A stretch of 64,000 nucleotides of DNA, from contig CM044871.1 of assembly GCA_024500155.1 (NCBI GenBank), positions 82,010,402 through 82,074,401 on the forward strand, written 5' to 3'. Both the position numbers and the translations under genes were made by a program. Below the pieces are notes generated by a model. The model was not told the DNA's origin. It did not search any database and saw only the letters and a list, made by a program, of their open reading frames with translations. The stretch is from Chenopodium formosanum (lineage: Eukaryota; Streptophyta; Magnoliopsida; Caryophyllales; Amaranthaceae). This document shows, piece after piece, positions 20,681 to 30,393 of this stretch (positions are counted from its first letter, which is position 1; every line of letters begins with the position of its first letter).

Positions 20681-21168
20681 AGTTAAATTCTGGTCGGGTC
20701 ATCTCCAGGTCAATTCATGTTCAGGTCTCACATACTCAGGTCAACTCGGGTCTAGGGTTGGTTTCGGGTCGAGTCTGGTCGGGTTTGGGTCACCATTTTT
20801 TCGGGTTCAGATGGGTCGATTAATAATCGGATTTAAGTCGGTATTTAGGGTCGGGTTAACTTTTGACAGCTCTAGATTGGAGTATTATTTACCATTAATG
20901 CAGTAGAGTAAAAGTCAAAGCTTGACAACTAAAAAACGGAGAAAGTATAAGTTACACGATAATATATGGAGTACTTGTACATGCATAAATACCCTTGTTT
21001 GAGTGGATTTATAGTCTTCAAGTGATATGCTTAAATGATTCTTCTACCTCGTTCTCAACTTATGTACCTCGTGTTTGTTTTCTCCTTGACTTTTAAATTT
21101 CTCGATAATACAGTAATACATTGTATATTTTGTTTTCTCTTTCTATATAATCACTTAATATCAATTAC

Positions 21169-22938
21169 TGTTAGAGGACCAACTTGACCAAAAATTTAGG
21201 CTAGAATTGTGGATGCAGCATGGGCCCTCCTCATACCAAGCACGCTGGCTCCGATACCATGTTAGAAGATGATGAATCACATTTATATAGGATTTATAGG
21301 CACGTTTATGCTAAGTTTATAGTTGTTTTTTAGGTCTTTTAGTCGCTTTTTAGGTCGTAAATGCATAAGTTGTTTGTTTTGTACTCTATTACGCTCTGTT
21401 TGTGTTTTTCTTAATGTTTCAGGTGATTTGATAGACATTTGGACGCTTTCGTAGTGTTTGGAGTTGATTCGGATGATATTTGGATGGAAGCCGATGAATT
21501 GAGTTTATTAATTGGAGATCCTATGTTTGTGGATGTTGATTTTGATTAATATGTGCATGAGACATGAATATAGCAATCACAAGGGTCGTTATGTACTTTA
21601 CGGAAATGAATTTGAGTTAGAAACGAAGAAAAACGAAGGTTTAATTTGTAAAGTGGCAAAACAGACCTTTGATCACTCTTTTGATCATAAATTGAGTTCT
21701 ACCGATCGGATTGAAGCGATTATTGCGTTGGAAACTAGACTTGAAGAGCTTTCCAATGATAGGTCACACGACCCAAGAAGCTTTCTAGAACAAAAGTTAT
21801 GTCCGTTTTAATCCGAGCTATGTAGCCTGCGACCATATCCCGCGGCCACCCAATGCTCGCTGCTGCTACTGCCAGGGCGCGGCCACCACCCTGCGGCCGC
21901 AGGTTCTGCCGAGTAGCCAAGGCAGCCCACGAGGCTTCGTCGCTACACATCTTCACTCGTCCCTTGATTTATCGATCTTATTCGTGCCACGTCATATTTT
22001 TATCATCCAATAACATTGCAACTTTTGTAAATATTATTTTCTTATTTCTTTTCTTTATTTAGTTTTAGATTAGATTTAGGAAGTTTATAAATATTTCAAG
22101 GGATATTATTTTTCCCTTATGCCTTTTTATACTTTTTATTTTACGTTCGTTGTAATTTTCTCTCTAGCCCTAGTTTTCTCATGGGCAAACTCCATGGATT
22201 CTCCATGGATTGTTCTTGAGTTTATTAATTTTATTCATTGAGGTAATTTTATTTCTTTATTTTAATTATGCTTTTTTTTATTAGATTTAGCTTTAATTAT
22301 TTATTTCATGTTTGAGTAGTTAAATTTCTAGGGTTTGGGAATCCATGTTTATACTTTAATTCTTGATTGGTATTATTTATGATTTGATTATTGATATCTC
22401 TAATTGATAGTGTTTTCTTATTAATCTTGCAACCTGATCAATTGTTTGATTAATTCTTGTTAATAAGAGTTTGAATCGAAATATCTTACTTTTAGAGGCT
22501 TATCTACAATGAACAATTCTGATTATGTTAGCGACCGAACTACATATGTTGAATTGAGAGCGTTAAGACCCGACTGTAGGCTTAGCAATTGCTCTAGATA
22601 ATTGATTGATTGAATTGTTATTGATATTTAATAGATTTAGAACTATTAACATGGTGAACCATAACCCTAGGTCTTTTTATTAATTGTTTTATTCCTATTT
22701 TAATTTAGAATATTTTTTTTAATCCGAGTTTCGTGACTTGTTTAGTTTCTCCAATTTCTTAGAGGTTAGATTGAATACCATCTCCCTGTGGATTCGACCC
22801 TACTTACCCTACTACATTGTTAGTTGGATTAGTTAGGAATTTATTTTTGACAGGTGTACGACAACCTATCAGAAGACCAACTCAACAAAAAGTTTAAGCG
22901 GATCGTTGAGGCCTAGAAATATGTTTTATACTCTAACA
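21169..22938 (-). mobile_element. TRIM retrotransposon (minus), split by a solo LTR
   Basis: Read on the minus strand, a 72 bp LTR (TGTTAGAGTATAAAACA ... CTTCTAACA; 22938-22872 plus 21269-21260) is followed at once by a primer binding site TGGTATCGGAGC (21259-21248). That site is complementary to the initiator tRNA-Met 3' end apart from one base. A short non-coding interior (to about 21205) and a truncated 3' LTR ending CCTCTAACA at 21169 follow. The tiny LTRs, PBS and lack of coding sequence define a TRIM. The 72 bp LTR length equals that of the TRIM at 52201. Confidence 0.8.
21270..22871 (+). mobile_element. Solo LTR, Ty3/gypsy-like, 1602 bp
   Basis: It begins TGATGAATCACATTT and ends ACAACCTATCA, flanked by the 5 bp duplication GAAGA (21265-21269, 22872-22876). 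Removing it restores a continuous TRIM LTR. The 3' part has the phrase CTCCCTGTGGATTCGACCCT and an ending typical of plant Ty3 LTRs (recognition from memory). No gag-pol is present, so it arose by LTR-LTR recombination. A 99-codon open frame at 21512-21811 lies in the LTR and is probably not coding. Confidence 0.85.
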
Positions 22939-23823
22939 ATTACTCTAACAATGTCATTGCATGCCATTTAAAAGAACAGCCTTAATCTAAAGTCCTCTCA
23001 TTTCTAAAATTGCCGACACTGGTGCAATTTGCCACCTTAATAATGTGTTGGAGTACTATTCTACGAAACCCACTGGAGTAACTACTAGATACATGATGTA
23101 CCCCATTGCATGTGTATCTGTCGCCTTGTAGAGCTGGTCTATGACTTTGGACAGTTGCCATTTAATTTGAAAATTATCTTAAACTTTACAACCTAATTAT
23201 AATAGTTAATTTTCATTTCTCATCAAATGACATATACAATGTATTCCAAAACTCATTTTCATCTTTGAATCACATGAATGAATATGTATTAATGAAAAGT
23301 TACAAAAGAAAGCAGCCAAAGCAAGAAAATAATGAAGTACTAGTAATTTTATCTCAAAGTACGCAAATTGAGCTCGATTCTTATTATAGTGGTTGAGACT
23401 TGAGAGTATGAGCTAAGAAGTGACATACTTTTCAAGCATCAACATCATACTTTAGTTTTTCACTCAATTAAATTTAATGAATGAAGAACTTGATAACTCC
23501 TAAGAGGCTATTTGGTAATGTCAATGAGATAAGGATAATGAAATAATAAAGTAATAAAAGATTGAGACATTGAAGAAATTAAATCAGAATCAACATAAGA
23601 GGGATACAAGCAGGCCCATGATGGGTTGCCGTTAGCTGGATCAGCCTGGATGAAAGGAAAGGCCGGGTAATTAGTTCATTAATTATGTAGTTTCCGTCCG
23701 TTCGTCTTAATTTGTTAGCCCCATATTTAATTTTGTGTTGTTCTTTAATAATCGTTTTATTTAGCCCACTTGCATTCATTTGTAAAAAGTGAAAAAGAAA
23801 AAGAAACATTTAAACCTAATGCC
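22939..23823. other. AT-rich intergenic sequence
   Basis: No gene or defined repeat. Confidence 0.4.
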
Positions 23824-23826
23824 TTA

Positions 23827-24186
23827 TGGTCTATTCTGTTCAGCTTATTTTCAGTTCACTTCCAATTAGTTCAGTTCAGTTTCTAATTTTCTTCTCTCAT
23901 AAACAATTCGGCCTTGTTCACTTCACCTTAAAAAATAATATTCAGTAAAAATAATTAAGTTCAATTAAATTAATTTCAGTTCAGTAAAAATAAGTTCGAT
24001 GCTGCAAAAATAGTTTCAGTTTAGTAAAAATAATTTCAATTCAGTAAAAATCAATAAACTTAAAGTAGAAATATAAAAATAATTTCAGTTCAGTAAATTA
24101 AATTCAGTTCATTAAAAATAATTTTAGTTCAGCAAAAATAAGATGAAGTGAACGGGACGTTCAGTTCAGTAAATCAGAACAGGCTC
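23827..24186. mobile_element. Tourist-like MITE with a second MITE nested inside
   Basis: The outer ends TGGTCTATTCTG and CAGAACAGGCTC are flanked by TTA (23824-23826, 24187-24189). The inner element, about 23910-24158, has ends GGCCTTGTTCACTTCA and GATGAAGTGAACGGGAC and a body of AGTAAAAATAATTTCAGTTC repeats. It interrupts the outer CAATTCAGTTCAG tract. A remnant like the inner one is at about 36608-36755. Confidence 0.7.
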
Positions 24187-24189
24187 TTA

Positions 24190-24905
24190 GTGCCTTACCA
24201 CCCTTCTGATAAGGGATGTATTGAAATTAATTGGGCAAGTTATAATAATGAAACATGTAAACAACTAAACATCCTATTTTTAATGGTGGAGACCAAGATC
24301 CATATTAGAAACAGGGCAAATATTTAGAGTCATCACATTAAAGTAATTATTTTTTTAAAAAAAAAAGAGAGAGAGAGAGAGAGAAAAATGGAGTTTTGTA
24401 AATTTAAATCAAAGGTGAAACAACATAAACTTTAAATAATTATCCAATAGTAAAAAGGTATTATACTTTTATGGTAAGACAACTCACATAGTGACAAGTT
24501 TTTATTTTATATATTGAAATATATATTAAACGAGACGATTATCCACACTTCATACTTTTTCGGCCTTTCTAACAAACCTTAATAGAGTGAATTTTAGACA
24601 TGAAGCAAACATTTAGAAAAAAAGGGAGTAGCTGGTTAAGGAGTTTCTTGGACTGGAGTGTTATTTAAAAGAATTGCATGCAATTGCATTTTCTATTTAC
24701 TATCCTACTAATACTATTGTACTAGCAATGTTTTTAGTTGAGGACATTTGATCCCATATGTAGGACTCTATCTGAAAGTATTGGGACGATATTGATACTT
24801 ATGTTAGATTTCTTAATCAAGATAACTACAGTATATATAGTACAATAGTACATCAAATTTTCCATCTACTTTCCTATTGGTTGCAAGTGCACCTGCGATT
24901 CACAA
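24190..24905. other. Upstream flank of XTH gene 1
   Basis: AT-rich with a (GA)n run near 24366-24385. Probably distal promoter. Confidence 0.4.
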
Positions 24906-24913
24906 TATAAATA
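24906..24913 (+). promoter_or_regulatory. TATA box of XTH gene 1
   Basis: TATAAATA 112 bp before the chosen start codon. Confidence 0.6.
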
Positions 24914-25017
24914 GAACATCATCACTTGTATAGATTAATATCCAAGTAAAATTTGTGGTACTAATTTTTTTTTTTACTATTTATTTATTTTTTTCTTCTA
25001 ATATCATAAAGGTTATA

Positions 25018-26891
25018 ATGAACATGGTTATTATAAGAAATGTTGCTCTAGTTTCTCTCATTTTATTGTTTCATGGTCTTGCAATATATGCAAGGCCAGC
25101 AACATTTCAACAAGACTTTAAAGTTACATGGGCTGACTCTCATTTGAAGCTTGTTGAAGGAGGCAGGGCCATTCAGCTTATTCTTGATAAAAATTCAGGT
25201 AACATATTCATATATACGTAACAACTAATTGCGTTGCGAATTTAATCAATAAATTGATTTTAAAATGAGACGACCTACAGAGTTGTAAGTTACATTGTGG
25301 TTGTGGTTGTGGTTGTGGTCGTTGCCTATAATCTCTCCCTTTATGCAAGCTTGACTTATTATCTTTAAGTCCAAAATGTGACCTAATATTAAATTTGAGC
25401 ATTGCTTATATATAAGCATACCATGCATGATGTATGAAGACACTTCTGGTGTTAGGCTCTCTAAGAGCATTGATAGATGGTGGATACGTTACCGTACATA
25501 AGGCTAGTGTCTCTGTCTAGGACAAGCATACACACCGAAAACTATAAGCTACACTCCCTAGTGAAAAGGGTTATACCTTCCAACCTTGAGGTTGGAGGTT
25601 CAATTCCCATTAGAGGCACTTTGGAGTGGGGATTCCCTTACCCTTCCACCCCAACTTCCGAAGTGCCTACCCTGCTACCCAGGCTGAGAAGACCTGTGAG
25701 AGGTTCCAGCCCGATAGGGCCCCTTCTCCTTACCAACTTCCCTTTTTTTTTAAAAAAAAATGTATACCGAATATTATACCTTTAGTGGGCCGTGGTTACA
25801 TCCATATAAATAATACTACTACCTCTGTTACATAAACTTTAGGTACTATTTGTGAGAGATAAAATATTCTAAAGTTGCAAATAATATGTTACGGAAGTAG
25901 TGTATACGAGTATTTGGTTTTGAGATGAAACTTTGCAAGAAGGTTATGTTACTTATTATGAATATGGCTTAATATTTTATGAATTAAATATAGGGTGTGG
26001 ATTTGCGTCCAAGTACAAATACATTTATGGACGAATTAGCATGAAGATCAAGCTTGTTGCTGGTGACTCTGCAGGAACTGTGACTGCATTTTACGTGAGT
26101 TGCCTAAAGTCTACACTCCAACTTATTTGAAAGTGAAAAAAATGTTTAATTTAGTTGTACTTACACCATACATTGTATACATTGGAAGATAATTATTTGT
26201 TTTTTTTTTTTAAACATTGTTAGATGAACTCGGACACAGACACCATACGTGACGAGTTGGATTTCGAGTTCTTAGGAAATCGAACAGGACACCCGTACAC
26301 GGTTCAAACAAACATATTTGCTCATGGCAAGGGAAACAGAGAACAAAGGGTTAATCTTTGGTTTGATCCTTCTGCTGATTATCATACTTACTCCATTCTA
26401 TGGAACCATAAACAAATTGTGTAAGTCACATTTAACTTATGTTTGTCAATTTCAAGTGAAAACGACTTAATTGGTAGATGGTAATTTATTAATTTTAAAT
26501 GTGTAGGTTTTCTGTGGATGAAGTACCCATTAGAGTGTACAAAAACAATGAAGCAAAGGGAATTCCATACCCAAAATCCCAACCAATGGGTGTGTTTTCA
26601 ACATTATGGGAAGCCGATGATTGGGCGACACGTGGTGGATTAGAAAAAATTGATTGGAGGAAAGCTCCATTTTTTGCTTATTACAAGGATTTTGATATTG
26701 AGGGTTGTGCTGTGCCCGGACCAACTACTTGTGCTTCGAATCTTATTAACCGGTGGGAAAGACCTCCATACCAAACACTAAACCCTACTCAAGCACAAAG
26801 ATATCAATGGGTTCGTTCGAATCATATGATTTATGATTATTGTACAGATAAATCGCGTTATCCAGTTCCTCCTTTAGAATGTCATGTCTAA
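25018..26891 (+). CDS. Xyloglucan endotransglucosylase/hydrolase, XTH6/7 type (copy 1)
   Basis: Four exons (25018-25198, 25994-26094, 26224-26420, 26507-26891) join to 287 residues, the family size. The first ~25 residues are a signal peptide, so the enzyme acts in the cell wall, where it cuts xyloglucan and rejoins it to another chain. The GH16 active site reads DELDFEFLG (nucleophile Glu105, acid/base Glu109), followed at once by the conserved N-glycosylation site Asn113-Arg-Thr. The XET C-terminal domain ends HMIYDYCTDKSRYPVPPLEC with its paired cysteines. The ATG at 25018 is chosen because it gives exon 1 the same length (181 nt) as copy 2. Exon phases are identical to the gene at 39664-41193. 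Intron 1 holds a SINE and a small MITE. Confidence 0.96.
25545..25765 (+). mobile_element. SINE in intron 1 of XTH copy 1
   Basis: It has a B-box-like GAGGTTCAATTCCC-type segment, then a body with CACTTTGGAGTGGGGATTCC, GTGAGAGGTTCC and TAGGGCCCCTTCTCCTTACC, ending in a T/A run. The same body is found at 35665-35857 and 63640-63822. Confidence 0.75.
25819..25900. mobile_element. Short Stowaway-like MITE (~82 bp)
   Basis: The ends CTACCTCTGTTAC and GTTACGGAAGTAG are inverted repeats, with TA flanks. The core shares the ATTTGTGAGAGATAAAATAT palindrome-like region with relatives at 40493, 61391 and 62092. Confidence 0.6.
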
Positions 26892-27940
26892 TTTGTGTGC
26901 GTACACATATATGAGGGCACATACTTATAATGGAGTGCATAGTACACTCATGAGATATATGCAAGTTGAACATTAATCAATTATGTACGTGAGTGATGTA
27001 TTTTATTGTACCATAAGTCCATAACTGATGCCAGTGATCAATTATTTGATTACAAGTTATTCAAATAAGTTTGTTCACCAACGGTAAGAAATTATTATAC
27101 TTCTGTATAGCTTATTGAACTATAAATTAAAGAGATATGAGCATTTGTAAGTGTTTGAATGGAAGAAATTGAACAATTTATGTTTCATCATCAGAACAAT
27201 TTCAATTCCATTTGGAACTACACTCAAACTTCATTTGGAGTCAATAGAACACAAGCCTATTAGATAGCTAAAGATAACAAAGAACTTTTTGATGCAAGGA
27301 AAAGCTCATAATGTCACTGCCACACATGAACAACCCAGACTTAAATCTACTTGTCTTGGGTTGTTTCTGAATAAATCAATTGTAATTTGTGAACTATTTT
27401 TTTTTTTTAAAAAAAAAAAAAAGTAAGAAGAAATAAACATTAGGAAGCTCTCCTTATGGAGAATTAGCTTGTAGTCTAATGATCTCATCGACTTAAAAGA
27501 TATAAAACCAACTTCATTCTTAGTATCTTCAACACTTCAATGAAATCGATTGTTATATATATACTTCGAACATTGTATCAATTACTCCATACTTCAACTC
27601 AATCTTAAACTTCTTTTATATATACAAAAGATAAATTGTCTATCTCAAATCTTTCTTTTTATGAATAGTATCTAAAATCTTTCTTAACCTTCTTTTACTT
27701 GTATACATACAAAGATAAGTTAAATCCTAAAACTTTAACCAACTAAGCTTAATTGACATTCACTTTTTTTTTTTTTTTTTTTGGAATAAAATAGTAAAAT
27801 TGATTGTAAATTGTAGAAGACTAGTACCAGATTGGTCAACTCAAATTGAGAGAGGTTTTCTTATGTTTTACCAAAAAAAAATGGTTACATCAAATTACCA
27901 TTAGATTTATCTTTTAACCTATATTTTCCAAAAAAAAAAA
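26892..27940. other. 3' flank of XTH copy 1 to promoter of the uL18 gene
   Basis: AT-rich; several homopolymer runs (for example 27395-27421). No gene. Confidence 0.4.
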
Positions 27941-28593
27941 AAAAACAAAAAAAACTGTACAAAGTATAACAATCGCGCTTCTTTCTTCCTTTCTGTCTCG
28001 CTTCAAAAGGTGGTTTATTCCGGCGAGGCGGCGACCACCAGCCTTTTCCGGTGAACAGTGGCCTTAATTTACTTCCTCTTCCTCTTTTACGGTAAATTTT
28101 ACTTCTTTTTTTCAGAATTGACAATGTAAATCAATTATTAGTGATTTAGGGTTTGAATTGAAATCATATATATTGCAACTATTTGTTAAATTTTTGTTTT
28201 GAATCTAGATTTTATTAAAAGGTTAAAACTTTATAACTTCCCCTTAACTTTCTATTTCATTGCTGTTGATTTTCTTTATCATTTGCCCAGAAATTTGAGC
28301 TGACATTAAAAAAAAAAAAAAAAAAAAAAAAATCATAAGTATACTGCTTAAATTAAACTAATTGTTGGGTTGTGTTTGTTTTGTTATAAGCCTATGAACA
28401 GTTAATTATTTTGCTAATAATGTGTGAAGGTAGATTCCTGCTTTAATAGGTAGGAAATGTGTGAACTTGTGTATTGTCTTCTCTGATTTCCAATGCTATT
28501 TGTATTGCAGAAAAATGGTATGTTGTAACTGAAGGATAGAGTCGATTTTGATGACATTTCGAATTTGTTAGCCATTGTTTTGTGCTAAACCGC
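27941..28593 (+). promoter_or_regulatory. Leader of the uL18 gene with a probable 5' UTR intron
   Basis: A GC-richer segment (27970-28090: TTCTTCCTTTCTGTC, GGCGAGGCGGCGACC) looks like a first non-coding exon. A candidate donor CG-GTAAATTTTAC near 28091 and acceptor TGTATTGCAG near 28510 would remove about 420 bp before the coding exon. Inferred from splice signals only. Confidence 0.4.
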
Positions 28594-29673
28594 ATGATGT
28601 TAGTCTTATTGAGAAGAATTGCTTCTTCGAATTCGATAGTAAATCCTTGTAGTATTACCCTCTTTAATAGATATGTTTCGAGCCGGGTTTGTATTGATAA
28701 GGATGAAAGGAGTTCTTATTCATCAACTTTGGTCGAGAATGACAATGGTTTAAGGAATCATCTTGGAGGGATTTCTAATGTGCCATTGCTTTGTCGGGAT
28801 CAACCTCAACTTGATAGTCGTGAAATTGAGGTTGTTGATTTAGATACTTGGTCTATTTCTTCGGGTTTGTCTAGTGTTTTAAAGAGTGAACAAAAGGAAT
28901 CACAGTTGAGAATGGTTGGTTTAGAGGAAGTAGATGATCATCCTGATCAGGTTGAGGGTGATCCCGATATTGATGAGATTGAAGATATGAGACTCTATGG
29001 AAGCCTTTTTTACAAGATTGAGAAAAGTTCGATGGAGTTTGAAGAATACAAATTTGACTATCATGGAAAGAAGTTAAAGTCTAGTACAAATGATGAAAAG
29101 GAAAGCAAGAAGAAAGAAAGCCTGAAATGTGATTTGGCTCAAAACAGGCAAAAGTCTTTGAAGGGTCAGGACAGTCAGCAGGCGAGTAGCAAGAAGCCAG
29201 ATTCAAAAGATTGTTTCTTGGTGAACAAGGAGAACTTTGTTATTTGTGATCATGATCGTGATGGCTCATCTGCTAGGAAAAAGTTAAGAAGCCCGACTTT
29301 CAACCAGCTCACGGGGCCTTTCCATGAACCTTTTTGCCTTGACATTCATGTGTCAAAAGGTTCAGTTCGTGCTTGTGTAGTCCACCGAGTAACAAGCAAG
29401 GTTGTCGTTGTTGCACATTCCATTTCTAAAGACATGAAATTTGGCCTTGGGTCTACCAAAAGTAGAGTTGCTGCATCCTCTGTGGGAACAGTTCTAGCAC
29501 AGCGTGCTTTGGCTGATGATATTCATGATGTAATTTATACGCCCCGAAAAGGAGACAAGTTGGAGGGAAAGCTTCAGCTCGTCCTTCAATCGATTATAGA
29601 TAATGGGGTTAATGTTAAGGTAAAGCTTAAGCAGAGGAATCCTGGTAAACCTATTAGAAGACATGTTGACTAA
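28594..29673 (+). CDS. uL18 (ribosomal L18p/L5e) family protein, putative mitochondrial
   Basis: A single coding exon of 359 residues, starting at the ATG pair at 28594. The first ~30 residues are Arg/Ser-rich and lack acids (LLRRIASSNS, RYVSSR), like a mitochondrial presequence. The middle (about 60-240) is acidic then lysine-rich low complexity. The uL18 domain is at about 246-350: FCLDIHVSKGSVRACVVHR, STKSRVAASSVGTVLAQRA, DVIYTPRKGDKLEGKLQLVL. uL18 proteins bind 5S rRNA in the large ribosomal subunit. Plants have long-tailed paralogues of this kind annotated only as L18p/L5e family (known), so a ribosomal role here is likely but not certain. Confidence 0.85.
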   Translation: MMLVLLRRIASSNSIVNPCSITLFNRYVSSRVCIDKDERSSYSSTLVENDNGLRNHLGGISNVPLLCRDQPQLDSREIEVVDLDTWSISSGLSSVLKSEQKESQLRMVGLEEVDDHPDQVEGDPDIDEIEDMRLYGSLFYKIEKSSMEFEEYKFDYHGKKLKSSTNDEKESKKKESLKCDLAQNRQKSLKGQDSQQASSKKPDSKDCFLVNKENFVICDHDRDGSSARKKLRSPTFNQLTGPFHEPFCLDIHVSKGSVRACVVHRVTSKVVVVAHSISKDMKFGLGSTKSRVAASSVGTVLAQRALADDIHDVIYTPRKGDKLEGKLQLVLQSIIDNGVNVKVKLKQRNPGKPIRRHVD

Positions 29674-30183
29674 GTATAATTTGTTTGGTTGTGGCTCAGT
29701 AGTTCCAAGTTCCAGCCATCTACGTTCTCAAACAACTTGCTTAGCCCTGTTGAAATTAGGATGTTTGGTAAAGCCAGTGACTCTGGAGCGTGCCAAAGGG
29801 AAACAAATTCTCGATATTCCAATTGGCAAGTGATTCGGCTGGAATTTGGAAATTGGTGTTTTAACTAATTCTAGAATCAAGTTAAGCATCAGGCACTCAG
29901 GCAGTATGCCAAAATACTAGTCCACAGGTATTAAGTGTGGCGCTGTGATGAAATATGTACAACTATCAAGTAGAAGCTAATTGAGTGTGGTGGTGTACCA
30001 TCCAAAATTTTGGTGTAACATCCAATATCTTGTACTGCTTTTGAGCGTGGTGGTGTACTATCTGTAATTTTGCTGCTACTGAGTTTGGTGTTGTTGATTT
30101 GCAATATAATACAAGCAAAGAAAACTAAGTGTATGCAAAAGTGAATCATCCTGATCATTAAGAGCTGCATCTTTTGCTAGCCA
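29674..30183. other. 3' UTR and flank of the uL18 gene
   Basis: Moderately GC-rich, no long frame. It has repeats of the phrase GGTGGTGTACCATC / GGTGGTGTACTATC near 29990 and 30050. Confidence 0.4.
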
Positions 30184-30370
30184 TTAACATTCGACAGTGG
30201 GACACCAAGTGACTTTTCTCTTGCTGCTAGCAAGTATCGTGCAACCCCCCAAAAAATCTTCCTGCAAACTTGCCACTTTGCATCTGCATTTCAGTGGCTT
30301 TATTCCTCTCTGATAAACATTAATGATAATGTTATCAGCTTCCCGAGTTGTAAACTCAGAGCTGCGTCCC
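30184..30370 (-). other. Exon-like open segment of unknown origin
   Basis: On the minus strand a strong acceptor (TTTCCTATTTCTTCAG, just above 30370) is followed by an open frame starting GRSSEFTTREADNIIINVYQ and ending TWCPTVEC before a stop. The composition is unlike the surrounding AT-rich DNA. It could be one exon of a decayed or captured gene. I do not recognise it and see no partner exons. Confidence 0.3.
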
Positions 30371-30393
30371 TGAAGAAATAGGAAAGGGAACAT

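Larger units (their letters stand above)
16940..20874. mobile_element. Composite non-autonomous hAT element
   Basis: The ends TAGAGCTATCAA and TTGACAGCTCTA are inverted repeats flanked by a perfect 8 bp duplication GATTGGAG (16932-16939, 20875-20882), diagnostic of hAT elements. Both flanks are filled with degenerate GGGTCGGGTT / GGTTCAAGTC repeats. There is no transposase. The middle is a CACTA-derived block (about 18073-20412), making the element a composite. Confidence 0.88.

Noticed and set aside
21512..21811. 99-codon frame in the solo LTR
   Set aside because: It lies in an LTR with no matching protein family; likely chance.
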